From Crocodylus rhombifer (Eukaryota; Chordata; Crocodylia; Crocodylidae): a stretch of DNA of 64,000 nt. Below are positions 47,601 to 59,916 of this stretch, piece by piece. The stretch covers positions 1,077,258 through 1,141,257 of the forward strand of contig JAVSML010024246.1 of the NCBI GenBank assembly GCA_038503035.1, written 5' to 3'. A program made the translations under genes and the position numbers. Position 1 is the first letter of the stretch, and every line of letters begins with the position of its first letter. The notes beneath the pieces are model-generated. The model worked only from the letters and a program-made list of their open reading frames with translations, was not told the origin of the DNA and did no database searches.

Positions 47601-48907
47601 TGAAGTGCCTGCACAGAGAACTACTTAACAGCAGGAAAATGAGAAGGTGAGCTTCCTTTTGCGGTACTGAAATGGTTGATGCCACGATAGCTCAAGTATG
47701 CAGAGAACATACAATTCTGTTCTCAAGTCAATGTAAGTTCAGCTGAGGGCAGGATGGAGTCCTGAATCACAAAAGTGGGGCTGTTGCTCATCCATATCTT
47801 GCAGAGTCAAACTTACTGAATTCTGTATAGTTTCCCCCACTTGCTCTGGACTTGTAACAACTCCAGCCTGAAAAAAGCTTGAGAAATTTTAAATATTGAC
47901 AGCAACAGAACTTGATGTTTTAATGTGCTCATGAATTATTTCATCTTCTGGTAAGATGAGAAAATAAAATACATTCAGAGGCAAATTTTATGCATAAAAT
48001 GCAATTTCTTGAATTGTGACAGTTTTATCCCAATATGTAAATAACTTTCCATGTTCTGGTCATCAGTGTTAGCTTCCTTGTTATCCAATTTACTTATGTA
48101 AAGTAAGGGCAAAATGTAACCATTTTAAATGATGTATGAGGAATAGGGTAGGGAGATTGAAGCCATTTGAATCAAAGCACTCATTTGAAGAGTGGGTGGC
48201 TCAGCTTTAAGTCTCTGGTCTTAATTGGGTTGAGTAAGACTCAAATTTGGATCTCCCAGATCTTAAGTGGGTGTTCTTACTATGACACTGCTCAAAGAGT
48301 GAAGGGGTCTTATTTTGACCATAAATTCCACCTGGGGGAAAGTTTTTTGGTTCTGACGCATTGGTCTTTTCTAATGAGAAACCACATTGTCAAAACATTC
48401 TGGACCAACTCAGCTTCTCTTCAGAATGGGGACATGCTGGAGCCCGGAGCAGCTGTTTGCAGCCTCCTGGCTACAGCCAGTCTATGGAGCCCGGTCTGCT
48501 TGCAGCAGGGCTTGCAGCCTCCCAGCCACCTGCTGGAAGCAGCCTGGGCTCCATGGCAGGCAGGAGTTACTTAGAGCCTGGGCTGGCGGTGGTGTGCTGA
48601 GCAAAATGGCCTTGTGTGCCATGCTCCGCACACATGCCGGGGGTTGCTGACCCCTGTGCTATTCTAAATTGAGTTTTATTTAACCAAAACTCTGTTTGAA
48701 CCCACACATACATACACAGTTTGTTTTAATGGTTATGATAACATTTGGTATTTTTCCTGTTTTCACAGACTAGAGGCCATTGGTAACAGTATCAAAGCTT
48801 CCTTCCGGATTGCAAAGCTAAAGACTAGACTCCATGAAGTGAAACAGCTGAAGCATAACAGAGCACACAGAAGGCAAAACAGCTGGGAAAGTCAGAAAAC
48901 ATCCTAG
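44685..48907 (+). CDS. EDN1: Prepro-endothelin-1, five coding exons
   Basis: Secreted vasoactive peptide precursor acting on endothelin G-protein-coupled receptors. Coding exons: 44685-44736, 45663-45810, 47046-47204, 47539-47646, 48769-48907; all introns are GT/AG and the joined frame is 201 aa, against 212 in human. Residues 1-17 are a Leu-rich signal peptide. Arg38-Ala-Lys-Arg41 is the furin site before Cys42. Endothelin is residues 42-62 (Cys 42, 44, 52, 56; C-terminal His-Leu-Asp-Ile-Ile-Trp). Trp62-Ile63 is the converting-enzyme bond. Arg79-Ala-Arg-Arg82 ends big endothelin. Cys 99, 101, 109 and 113 form the endothelin-like domain. The start ATG has a strong context (GACCATGG). It is EDN1 rather than EDN2/EDN3: Ser-Ser-Leu-Met at residues 4-7 of the peptide, and the Gln-Lys-Asp-Lys-Lys-Cys...Gly-Lys-Glu-Leu block. 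Oddities: Glu at peptide position 9 and a longer C-terminus. In human it lies between HIVEP1 and PHACTR1; neither is visible here. Confidence 0.97.
45375..45525 (-). mobile_element. Penelope-like (tentative) repeat in EDN1 intron 1
   Basis: Minus strand shows TGCAGAAGGGTGTTTGTACCC, AAAAGCTTGCAATG, a hairpin CCAACTATTTAGTTGG, GGTCTAATAAAAGAGAT and AAGAACCTTGCCTGCC. This is the same series as 484-660 and 1600-1815, and the copy closest to the shared pattern. It lies within intron 1 (44737-45662). Confidence 0.6.
45734..45796 (+). other. EDN1: Mature endothelin-1 peptide coding segment
   Basis: 21 codons in exon 2, from the Cys after the furin site to the terminal Trp. Cysteines 1, 3, 11 and 15 allow the 1-15 and 3-11 disulfides of the family. 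Position 9 reads GAG (Glu); mammalian endothelins 1-3 have Lys there. Residue 22, outside the mature peptide, is Ile, as in mammalian endothelin-3 rather than the Val of mammalian endothelin-1. Confidence 0.95.
45811..47045 (+). other. EDN1: EDN1 intron 2, no repeat recognised
   Basis: Donor GTAAGT, acceptor CATAG. 1235 bases, AT-rich in its second half, with no repeat family I can name. Being clean of repeats in a repeat-rich neighbourhood, it could hold conserved sequence, but nothing specific is visible. Confidence 0.6.
47290..47485 (+). repeat. MITE-like remnant in EDN1 intron 3
   Basis: GTGCAGTTTAACCCAGCAGT, AATGCATGCGACACAGCACC, TTTAATCAAGTCTGTTCC and AAAATGCATGTGTATAAATG. The middle motifs correspond to ATCAAGTCTGCTCC and its neighbours at 6480 and 34660. 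AATGCATG occurs near both ends in inverted form. It fills most of intron 3 (47205-47538). Confidence 0.4.
48410..48656 (-). mobile_element. hAT-like MITE in EDN1 intron 4
   Basis: The right edge, read on the minus strand, begins CAGGGGTCAGCAACCCCCGG then CATGTGTGCGGAGCATGGCA and AAGGCCATTTTGCTCAGCAC, a classic hAT terminus. The interior is GC-rich, unlike the flanking intron. The left end is not clear, so the extent is approximate. It lies within intron 4 (47647-48768). Confidence 0.7.
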
Positions 48908-50105
48908 TGGGGAGATCACCTGCCCTTTTCCTCTATCACTACAAGTTATGGACAAAGCATTGCTGAAACTCTATTTTGCCTTTTAACAATCTACTCTGGC
49001 AAAGGCCCAGGATATGTCACTCCAAATATTAAAGCAGCAAAATAAAAGCTGGAAGAGAATCTAAAGAAATCTTCTATTTGGATAATAAAGATGCAGCATC
49101 TCATCTTTCTGGAATCCCAACTGATGAGTTACGTGGGAGATGGAAAAGTCCTCATTAACAAACTTTAATTTGAGGGCTGACTTTCCAGAGGAGGAGTGGA
49201 ACATCTGAATGTTGCTTCTGAAGAAAAGACATAAAAGGGATTGTTATAAATGAATGTGACAGATTTCAGGGAGGGAAAAAAAAACATATGCCAAAAGATG
49301 TTGCAAGAAATACCCAATACAGAAGAAGATAAAAAGCACGGAGATCAAGATTTGAAAGGAGAGACACTTATTTTAATTTTTTTAAATTCAAATGGAAAAT
49401 GAAAGACACTGTGCTACTTTAATCAGGACTTCTTGCATATATACAAGTCTACCTCTTGTACTTTATGTTGCACTCTGCTAAAATACTTTTACACCTTATA
49501 ATTGCCTTTGCTTATCAAATGCAACCCTTTGCCTTTTTCAGAAGCTTGGTTTGCTAGTATAAGCACAGCTATCTAAATGTCCTATGCGAGTGAAACACTG
49601 TTTTATGGATAATCAGGGTTTTGGATGATGAAAGGAATTTTCAACATAAAACACAATGGGAAACACTACTTTGTTTAACATAACAGGATAACAAGGTCTA
49701 ATAATAGAGACTGTACTGTCTTGTATGCTGCCAGTAATCTACTGAACCACATCTATAACAGAAACTGTTGCAAGATGAGGATTTCTTCAGTGTCTCACTT
49801 GATAAAGTGCATAGAGACAAAGGGTTGTTTAAAATTATGTCAAAAGGCTAATATTGGGTGAATGTTTCTAGCAGCGAATTTATTCACATTGTTGAATTTG
49901 CTAACTGGTGTCTGATTTGAATTTTATTTGCTTATATTTATATTCTTGCAAATTATTCATTATATTTACCATGTTGAATATTCATTTAAGCAGGCCATAT
50001 TGGTCTATGCAGGTTTTACATATTTCTGTATGAAATTGGGAAATGCTTCCTGCCTGTCAAGGTAAATATCTTTTAGAAATAAATATTTTTAACTACTGAG
50101 TTGAT
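48908..50105 (+). other. EDN1: EDN1 3' UTR with AU-rich elements
   Basis: About 1.2 kb between the stop codon and the poly(A) signal, comparable in size to the mammalian 3' UTR. Four ATTTA pentamers cluster in 110 bases (49878, 49936, 49974, 49984), typical of short-lived mRNAs; AU-rich decay is documented for mammalian EDN1. An earlier AATAAA near 49039 could give a short form. Confidence 0.8.
50078..50083 (+). terminator. EDN1: EDN1 poly(A) signal
   Basis: AATAAA followed by T-rich and GT-rich sequence (TTGATTTGGTTTTTAAAGTG at 50101-50120), consistent with cleavage near 50095-50105. Confidence 0.75.
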
Positions 50106-50640
50106 TTGGTTTTTAAAGTGTCTTGATGTCTTGATTATTTTTCCCCCCCCATCCCCCATGACTTGGGTAGGCCAGAAGTGTGTGAATAAATAGTCTATCC
50201 AAAAAGATTCAGCTTGCTCTCACAAATTTTAAAGTAAAAACTCACCTTGATATCATTAGGACCTTGAAACAACCCTGTAAGAGTTCATAGACAAGATGGA
50301 TTAATAGTCAATACTTTGCATTTCCCAGCATCTTTTGCTAAATATGATTTTACATTTGAAAGGAAGCTTAGTTCAGATACTCCAGAAAATTGGGCCAAAT
50401 CAAAATGTGAAAATTACTTTCCATTTCTACAGGGAAAGAAATAGCCCCTCAAAACTTTTCAAACAGAACTTTGTCTGTCTTAAAAATAGGCCTTTAGATT
50501 TTCTGGATAATGTATTAATTGTAAAGTTTAGAAAACCCCAAACTTTTTGCAACGCTTGCATATTCTTAAGGGTTATGTGCTTGAGGTATATCTGGAGGAG
50601 AGGGTCTGTGCTGGAATACTAATATACTGGTACATTGTGG
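50106..50640. other. Intergenic, nothing recognised
   Basis: No gene. A C-run (TTCCCCCCCCATCCCCC) occurs near 50142-50156. Confidence 0.45.
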
Positions 50641-50895
50641 GTGAGCCTACACAATCATTAATGTGCCTTAGATACTGCACATTTAGTTTAGTACATGCTT
50701 AATAAAGCGCTAACTAAATGCACAGCGAGTTACTGTGCAGTAGCACCAGCGCGCAGTCATTTTGTGACACTTACTGCATATTAGCCTAATAGTAACACTG
50801 TTCATTAGCCTATTAGCACGGCTTTTAACCACCACTGTGCAGTGTTAGGCTTATGCACAGTAAGCATCTCATATAGATGCATCCTGTATGTGCTA
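50641..50895. repeat. MITE-like element
   Basis: Contains inverted pieces such as GTGCAGTAGCACC / inverted partner near 50838, CTGCATATTAGCC and TTAGCCTATTAGCACGG. The borders GTGAGCCTACACAATCATTA and TAGATGCATCCTGTATGTGC are weakly inverted. It stands out as tetranucleotide-biased sequence; the ends are uncertain. Confidence 0.4.
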
Positions 50896-53544
50896 GAAGC
50901 TGTTGCCTCCTTGTTAAAGACACGGGGCCTATTTTGCCTCTTGGTCACACAGGGAAACGTTCATTGAAGCCAACAAGGAGTGCACTGAAATGAAAGGAGA
51001 ATTTGACCAACAAAATTACAAGCTGATTACAAACCAAACTTTTCAAAGAGTGCTCTGAACTCTGATAAAGGATGCACCTTTGATCTTCTGTTTTAAATAG
51101 AATGGCCTCTCTAACTGCTTTAACATATTGGATTTGGTGACCTTTGTCAGATGTGAGAAGACCTCATTTAAGCTCCTTCTTTTCTAGCAATTGACCCAAA
51201 TTGTAAAGAAAAATAAATAAATAAATAATAGCCTGGGTTACTTTGCTTCCGAAGCTTTATGGTTTAAGTGAAATTCAAATACACAACATGTTCAGCATGC
51301 TTTAAAATCCTATTGCTGACCAAGGCTCCTCTTCTTTCCAAACTGACCTTACCCCCTCATGATTTATTTCAGTTAATGTCCTGTACACGCTGGACATTTG
51401 GTAAAAGGAAAATTTCCAGAGCCATTCAGGACAAAATTAAGAGCTCCGCATTTGATTGAGCCTAATTGACATACCAAAGAGACTGAAAAACACATGTGCT
51501 GCTTCATGTTCCTTTTGGAAAAGCACAAGGCTACATGGCAACATCTTAACACAGTTTTAATCTTGACAGGGAGCCTCTAGCACCTGTTACATTGAGTAGG
51601 CATGAAGGCAGCATTAGGTGGCTGCAAGAATGCTCACAGCTGAATGGGTCTCAGCAAACAGGCAGCAGAAAGATGCTAATGAGAAACCCTTGGGTCTAAT
51701 TAAAGCATTAGAGGGCATGTGACTGAAAGGTGGTGGAGGCCAGGGCTCTCTATAAGCCTGGCTTCTGAGATAGAGATGGTATTTGGGCTCTGGATACTGG
51801 AGAAAAAGAAGCTTTTTAAAAGCTGCTATGGTGCTGTTATTGTCTGTAATGGAGAAGGAGTCCCTGGGAGTAAGAAGGATCCTGGAAGGGACAGGTGCTT
51901 CTGGGCTGATATTGAAAACTGATTGTGGGGGGAAACAGAAGGTGACAGAGGCTGGAGTCCTGTAGGGCACAGCAGGTAGACCTAACTGCCAAAGGACAGC
52001 AGGCCCTGGGGTTGGGGCCCTGATCCTGCTACACAAGGCAGCCATTATCTGTCTGTTCCTAAGATTAGATGCACTGAAAATGACTTTCAGGTTAAATCAG
52101 ATATAAAAGGCTTTGCATCCACACTGCTATTATGAACCTGGCTTCAAGACATTTTGAACCAAGTTGCTGAAATACGTTGTAGCATATGAAAGTTCATGCT
52201 TCTCTGAACAAGTTCATCTATAAGGTGCCACCTTGCCCTACCTGCTGCCTGACTTCACAGTAACATGGTTAACTCCCTGTCTCTGTGCTCGTGGTGGGGT
52301 GATACACACATGAACTTGCCTGAACAGAACAGGGCCCCATGTTTCAACTTATGAAGGCAGTGGAACACTTTCCATCATCTTGCAGGGTTTTGGGATTAGG
52401 CCGTTTGCTAGGCAGGAAAGCAGGGTATCACAGAAAATCTATTCAACAAGAAATTTTGATGCTTGGCTATTAACTTTTGTTAATATCAAAAATACCAACT
52501 TGGTATTTTCCTTGCCATAACATGGAGGAGAGACTAGCCCAGAATAACCAGTAATCCGGTGGTTGAAGAACTCACTTGGGGCAGGTGATGCCCAGATATA
52601 GGCCCTGATCCAAATATGGGCTTGAGTGTGGAGCTCCACGTCCCCTTCGTAGCTTGATGATTTGGACACTCACAAACTCAAAAATAGTTTTCTCTTCTTT
52701 CCCTTCCACTGCCACTCCTCCTTCCCTCTCCCCCCCACCCCCCACAAAATGTCATCTTTTATACAAGAAACCCCCATGACAGCAATTTTGTATTTCTACA
52801 AGAGGTTTTGATTTTTGATGACTCTTTCTGCTTGGGACACGGTTTGTTGAAATGTGGTGCTGGACAGGAATTTATCTTGTATCTGGATCACCTATGTTTC
52901 AGTATAATCAAGCTAATACATGGAATTTTGAACTTGATACATTTTATGTTAACATGGGAAGCACAAATCTTTTCTTTCGGTTTCTTAAATTCAAGTATAA
53001 TGATGTGCCCCACTCTTTTTTCCCCTGTCTCTAGTACCTCGCTGAATAGAGAAATTCTACAGATAGGTCAGAATCCCTTCTTGGGGGGCAGAGAAATAAA
53101 ATAAAAAAATAAAAAAGAGGGTGGGGCAGAGGGCCTTAATGTTGGTACCCTCTCTTCTGGATTGTGGGCATTGAGGTCCACACCGTCAACAGTATATGTT
53201 ACTTAAAGTAAACCAACTCAAGCAAAATTCCTTTCAAAACCACTGACTATGCATCTTGATTTAAGGACCAATTCCACTTTTACTGTAATCGCACTTGGCA
53301 GGTCAGAATTCCTTCCCTGAGCCTGTTCCTCCCCCTTTGGAAATTACTATTTATCAGAACTTTCACTTTTTGCAGTAATCTGTTTCCCTTTCAGGGTATG
53401 AGGTTTCTGTGTGGCCCAGGATGGAATTTCTTCTCAAGAAAGAGATTAAACCTTTATCTCAGGTAGCCAACAGGCCATTGGTCAACAGCATTCAGTTGGG
53501 TGTGGTAGACTTGCATTCAAGTCCAAACTCTACCTTGTTCAAAG
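50896..53544. other. Intergenic; (AAAT)n at 51210-51228
   Basis: No gene. Short AAAT tandem only. 53455-53535 has a vague tRNA-SINE-like look (GTGGTAGACTTGCATTCAAG) that I would not rely on. Confidence 0.45.
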
Positions 53545-53728
53545 CAGGAACGGGCAATTATTTCGGGTGGGGTCACTTCCTGAGTTTTGGCAAGCCATCA
53601 AGGGCCGCATGACAGGCAGCCAGGGGCAGATAAATATGAATTTTCTAAATTTTTAGGGGCCCCACGGGCCAGATAGAATGGCCTGGTGAGCGGCATATGG
53701 CCCACAGGCCACATTTTGCCCACCCCTA
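53545..53728 (-). mobile_element. hAT-like MITE, same family as 21303
   Basis: Left end CAGGAACGGGCAATTATTTC, right end ...CATTTTGCCCACCCCTA; on the minus strand this reproduces 21303-21489 (CAGGGGTGGGCAAA, GGCCTGTGGGCC, GGGCCCC-TAAAAATTTA, ATTTATCTGCCCC, TGGCTGCC). 184 bp. The flanking duplication is not clear. Confidence 0.85.
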
Positions 53729-55370
53729 GGCTAGAACTTGATTCTCTTGCATTCCATAGGTGTGCCAGGACCACAAGTCTGGGGCATTTTCCCTCCTACC
53801 TTTTGGCTTCTCATGAAAATGTCTAAGAGTCTTTGCTTCACCACCATGTGAGATGAAAAAATAATTGAAATATTTAAACACTTTGCTAGTCGGGAAAACC
53901 ATTTCTGCCCAGTGCTGACTTGAATTAAATAATTGCTGGGCATTTGATAGGATTTTTGTTCCTTTCTGGATGACCAATTTTATTTATTTTCTCTGGACAA
54001 AAGTTCCTTGGAATTAAATGCTAAAATGAGCATACCAAAAAATAAAACTTCAAAATGTGACTGAAGTTACAAGTTGGGAAAATAACACAATGCTAATGAA
54101 ATTCCTCCTTTCTTATCTACACCATTCTGACCTAATTCTTCCACAAATGCCTATTATGATCTGTGACACGTTATCATGACCTGCTGCACAATGAAACATC
54201 CAGTATGTCCTAATGTTATGTATAGAATTTACTCAGCCACATGCCAGTTTCTTTGTTCATGTTTCCTCACACTAGGATAAATTTAGATTCTAAAACACTC
54301 TTCTCTATTTACAAAATAAAGTGATTTGGATAACCTCTGCTTAAAAAAATATCTAGTGTTTGCCTTCTTTGTGGCAGATTGTTTACCATTGTGTGTATCA
54401 AATCATATCAATTCCTAGTCTGACCTCATCAGCATCGTGGTACTATTAATAGAAATCTCATGTGGCCAATCTAGTTTCCATTCTTGATTGATATCTTTAT
54501 TTAATTTGGAAGCCTCTCTCAATATTCCTTTGGATACAAGAGAAGAAATTAGGTTCTCTGATTAAGCAGGGGAGGGGAAAAAAGACATGGTGAAAAGAAT
54601 GCTACAGATAACAACATAAAAAGGCACTAGCCGTATCTTTTTTTTTCTTCGCTTAAGCATTGTTTGAATGAAGTTAGAAAACTCAGCCAAAATAACGTCT
54701 GTTGTTCTTTCTTTTATACCTCAATTGAGCCAAATGTTTGATTAAAATATTACAGTGAAGCCTCTTTCTTAATATCGCTAAATAAGCCACCACTATATCC
54801 TTTGCACTTGGGATAAGTTCCTGGATGATGCACCAGTTGAAAGAAGACCAGATTTTGGCTCAGAATGTCCCAGGACTTTATTGTATGATTCTGACTGGGC
54901 AAATCAGAATGGTGATCGGCAAAGGATGCTAGAGCTCTTTTTAATTCTTTACCAGATATTTGATAATAAATGAAGAAGTAATTTTAAAAAACCACTTTTT
55001 GAAAGCAATGGGGCAACTTGCCTGTGCGTGCTTTGGCTCCATGGAAGTTGGAATCGGGAATGGACAAGTCCAGTGGAATTTGAGGTTTTATGAGCCTCTC
55101 CAACTCTTAGGGTTTTTTTTCATCTGTAAAACTGGTCTGAGTTCACTGGCTATTTCCCCCTGTAATTTAAGCCTGGCTTGTGGGTTTTTTTGTTTTGTTT
55201 TTTGGTTGTTTTTTTTCCCCCAAAGGACATTCAATTTAAAAAAAAACAAGTGCTTTTCTGCCCCTTAGCTAGAAAAAAAAAATTATATTGTATACAAGTG
55301 ATAAAAGAACAGCTTCCAAAACAAAGGCCATAACTAGGCTAAAGGTACTGTCTTCACATTTTCCTGTCTT
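53729..55370. other. Intergenic, nothing recognised
   Basis: AT-rich, no gene seen. 55020-55140 faintly resembles a MIR tail (CATCTGTAAAACTGG). Confidence 0.45.
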
Positions 55371-55860
55371 CAGTAGCATATCGGGGGGAGAGGGGGAGTG
55401 AGGCAGCTGCCCTTGGAGCCATTTTGGTGTTGGAATCGCCCCTGGGAGCCTTTGCTATGCAGGTGCAGCCCCATGGCACCCAACCATATGGGAGAGGAGC
55501 AAAACAGCAGCCACCCCACAGGCTTTTGGCCATGGGAGGTGCAACTCTGCTTGCTGTCCTCCTTAGGTATGCTGCTTGGCAAAAACAGGGCACCAGGACC
55601 GGCCCCTAAGGAGCCTATGCTGTTGGGCTGCTACAACTGACATAGCAAAGACTTCCAGTGGAAAGGGGGTGGGGAGGGAGGCATTCTGGTGCCCCTCCTG
55701 CAACCGGTGTGCAGCAAGTTTTCTCCTTGGCTGTAGTAGCCAGTGTCCCTGCTACTGCGGAGAAAGATGGGGCAGGTAAAACTATCCTCCCCACTCTCCA
55801 ATGGCCACCACTGCCAGAGCCCTGCAGGAGCACACTGTGCCTCTACCTGTCGATACTATC
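55371..55860. other. GC-rich island of unknown origin
   Basis: A 490-bp GC-rich block with sharp edges in AT-rich DNA, and open frames of 60-80 codons on both strands. CpG is rare, so not a CpG island. Most likely a transposon remnant, but no termini were identified. Confidence 0.35.
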
Positions 55861-58800
55861 AATGTTCCTATTCTCTGTACCTAGTTCAGCCAGTTACTAA
55901 GGAGCCCAACTAAAGTGGAAAGAACTAGTCATATGCTGATAGCTAGGCATGTGCACAAGTGTTTTAGTGAAACCGGGTCTTTTTGTTTCTTTATTGTTCT
56001 GCCTATTCACTTCTCATTTTACACTTTCATAGGATTCCCCCCCACCCCCTCATTTCTTACTCCTAATCAGGACAAATTGAATAATGTTCAGGACATGCCT
56101 TCAAATTCATGATACTTTACCAAGCTATGTATTTGAAGCAACTGTCAATTGCAACACATTTTGCCTAAGTGAGAGAAAACAAACGTGTTTGTGGTTAATC
56201 TTGGGTTGTTCAGGTCTAGAAGTGACCATTCAAACAACCGTAGACTTGATCCCACAAGGTACTTCTTAGCCATTGACTTGAAGAATACTCGTATTTAACA
56301 ATAAGCACATGCTTAAGAGCTTTGCTGAATTAGGCTGAGTGTTCAGCAGGATTGGATAGATTTCTCTCTTTTTTTTTTTCATAGCTTGGCCTGAACTTGT
56401 TCATCTCCTCCAGCGGGTATGGCTGGAATACCATTGCATGGAGTGGAAAACAAGAACAGCGACACTATCCATACATGACAGACCTTGCAAAATACAGATC
56501 TTGTCTGTTGACTGTACATCTCATCTGACATGGAGAGAGATCTTTTTCCCATACATGGGCTACTTAATTGATGTGTTGGAGAGCTTCCTTTCTGTGGCAA
56601 GGGAAAAAGTGTTCAAAGATTCTTGATGCTGGGATGAAAATGGGGCCTGTAGAGTCAAAATATACTTTACTCCCTGATTTCCATATGCTTATAATGGGAT
56701 ACAGTAAGTCAGGAAAATTCTAAGCAGCTAATATGTGCGAACAGATTTCTTGCACCACCCTGTGCAATTTCCATTAATTAAGAATACTTTAAATCCACAG
56801 AACACCTCAAATAGGAAATGTTAATACAGTACTTCAGGTAATAATGCTTTGTATTGTTTTTAGTAGCACCTCAGAACATGTATGCAGAGCACATTATTTT
56901 TTTTATATAAGAAAGGAGATTTGTGAAAATCTCTTTTCATTTAAATGTCTACCATCAAGCTATAAATCCGATTAAAACTCATTTATTAACTCTTTATATA
57001 TTTATGTTTCTTACTGATTCTCTGAAGTATTTACATACTTCAATGTAAATGGCACTCACACCCTGCTTCTAACTCACCACCCAGGTGCACACATGCACAT
57101 CAGAGAAGGTTCAAACTTTACCTGCCTGTTGCCCTGCACCCCCAGCCCCTGCTTTGTTTCCTTTATCATCAGTTTAACAACCAATGTAGCTGCTTACACT
57201 GGGTCGGGCCTGTTGTTTCCTACAGTATCTCAGTGTGACTACTCTTAAGAATCTGCTTCCTAGAGTAAGGAGACCTAAAACATTTATAAACTGTGCCGTA
57301 ACTAGGCTCCACCTGATGTGGCTCCATGGGTGAGTTAGAAATGATAGCCCTACCGAACTGTATAATGCTACAGAACTAACACCTACTATTGTACTAAATA
57401 CATTTTGTACTCTTCATATGGTATCATCTGCCTTGTATAGGTTAGTCTACTCAACCTCTCTTTGTAATGCTAGAGTATCAGGGTACTTGTTGTTTATACT
57501 ACCTCTTTATTCCTTAATTTGTATATGTTTTGATCAAAGATTCACTAGGTACAGAATAAACTAAACAAATTTAAACATGTAAACATAACTAGATATAACT
57601 GGGATAATCTGAGAGACTTTTTGAACATGATGCCAAAGCAGTTGTCCGTTGGGGTCCGGGCTATATTTAGTCCTCTATATTCCTATAGCTAGTATGGCAA
57701 CTGGCTGACTTAGGTGACTCTATAGTTTCCAAGAAATATGATTTTAAAGCTATTAATTTACAGCTACTAATTTTAAAGCTACTTCACTCATACAGCAGCT
57801 TCCCACTTAAATACCAGATCATTTTGTCCAAATCCAAAGCCAACTGAAATCACTGAAAAGATTTACACTGTTTCCAAGCAAAACTGAAAACCTCTTGGTT
57901 TTGTTTGTTTTATTTAGGTCCTGCTCCTGCAATCAAATGCAACTTTTGCAGAACCCTCCACCTATGTGAATCTCTCGCTCTCTCTGTATTTTTGGTGTGG
58001 GATATGTTAAAAGAATGCAAGGATCACAAAACCAGCCCCTGCAGGAGTAAGATGTCAGACACAAGACCATCCTAGTGAATCAGAGAAGGATCCTGTTTCA
58101 TAAAGCATACACACAAGGTAAGCAAATCTGAAGTCGCGCAGGTCTCCCTTGATTAGACATTGGCTAAGTGTGTGTGTGTGCGCGCGCGAGAGAGAGAGAG
58201 ATAAGAAGTGTGATTACTGTATTTCTAACCTTGAATGACTCTTCTGGGTATGAAGTGTACTTTGGACCTACTTCCCTTTCCATTATCAGAACATTCTGAA
58301 CTCAAAGCATGTTTTGCCCTGATTTAAAACCCTGTTTAACTCAACAGACTATTGGTTAGGTTGGTGCAACTGAAGTCAGTGTGCAGCTTCCCAAAAAAAT
58401 TTTTCAGTGGTGTGTCTAAACCACCACCCAGTGTTAGATAATGCCACAAGCAATGAGGCAGAACTGTGGTGTTTTTTTTTCCATGGAATTTACTTCTATT
58501 CTATTTCAGTGATGGTCACAAGCCTGAAGTTCAAGTTAAACATTTCTCTGAGCTCATGTGCTCATGCAGAGTTTGTGTGAGGGTGAGAATGGGCATGAGA
58601 GAGGCTATATGCAGTCTCTCATCACCCCAGCCTCAAAAGTCTGAGTGTTTTTATAGGTTCAAAAAACAAAATGGGCCCATTCCGCCTCCTTGATGCATTC
58701 CAGTTTATTTAACAACTCTGTGGGGCTTTGACAGGGGCATTGTTGAACAGATGGAGAACTCATGGCTTGGGTGACTTGGGTAGGCTAAGAAATGCCTCCT

Positions 58801-59708
58801 TTTCACCTTATAGACTTGCACATCAGTTCAGGTATCAGAGAAGCTGACAAAACATCTTCAGGAGTGAAGTATGCAGCAAATGATTGCCCTGTAGTGAAAG
58901 CCAGATAGGACATATAGTAACAACTTTGGACAGGAGCTGATGCAGAACTGCCCTTCTCTCTCCACCTCACAGTTGATAAATTACCAGAACTAATTGTTGC
59001 CTTGACAGGCTGTTGCTCTCCGGAACAGCCAATTTATAAATGATGAGTTCCCTTACATGCTACTATTGATAATGCTGTTTGAAGGAGTTTTAAAATCAGT
59101 AAGCTCTACACAACAGAGAGCCTTTAGTTTATTCCCATTTATTGCAGGCATTGTGAACTATCCTTGAAAGTGCTTATTGAAGGGTGTAAGTCAGGTAGCC
59201 ATGCAGAAATCAAGTTTGGTAAGAGAAGAGATGGAGCTGAAAGATTAATACAAAATAGGAAACTTTGTGCTTTCATTGGTTCTCCTTCCCACCCCTCCAA
59301 ACCAGGCCCTAAACTGAACAAAAGTTATGGATGCTGTCTCCAGAGAGAAAGTGTGGTTCAGTATTTAAAATGGAGAATGGGAAGAGAAAGTTGTAGGTTC
59401 TGTGGACAGCTCAGCTACTGACCTGGCAACATGGCCTGGGGCAGCTCATCCCCTTGATGTGTGCAGATGGTTTATCTGTATATAGGAGTAGGTATAACAA
59501 CAACCAAAATTGCAGTACATCCTTTATCAAAGTATGCAGAAATGCTCCACAAATGTGAATGGTCAGTATGTCTGTAGGACAAACAGGTGGCATTCCACTA
59601 GTGTGAATGGCTGAACAGTATGGCAAACTTGGTCCTAGCCCCTTTTTTCCAGAATGTGAAATCCTGGGGAAGCTTTCAAAGGGAAGGGAAGAAATTTTCC
59701 TTCTAGGC
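55861..59708. other. Intergenic; microsatellite at 58167-58201
   Basis: 3.8 kb with no gene. 58167-58201 is (TG)n-(CG)n-(AG)n in series. 59340-59470 has a MIR-like core (CTACTGACCTGGCAACATGG) at low confidence. Confidence 0.45.
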
Positions 59709-59916
59709 CAGAGGTGGCCACCCTGCAGCGCAAGTGCTACAAGTGGCACAGGGAACCTCTCTGCATGGTACATGACCAATCATGAAGGGGACAGGTGGCA
59801 CAGGGCAGGAAGCAGAAGGCAGCAGGAGATCAATAGAGGAGGGAGATTGGAGTGGCACGTGGAGCAGATGTGAGGCTAATTTGTGACACACATGGGAAAA
59901 AGGTTGGCCCTGACTG
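59709..59916 (+). mobile_element. hAT-like MITE with 8-bp target-site duplication
   Basis: Begins CAGAGGTGGCCACCCTGCAG and ends with the complement of CAGTCAGGGCCAACCTTTTT. Flanks TTCTAGGC (59701-59708) and CTCTAGGC (59917-59924) differ at one base. 208 bp, non-coding, and a family distinct from 21303. Confidence 0.85.
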
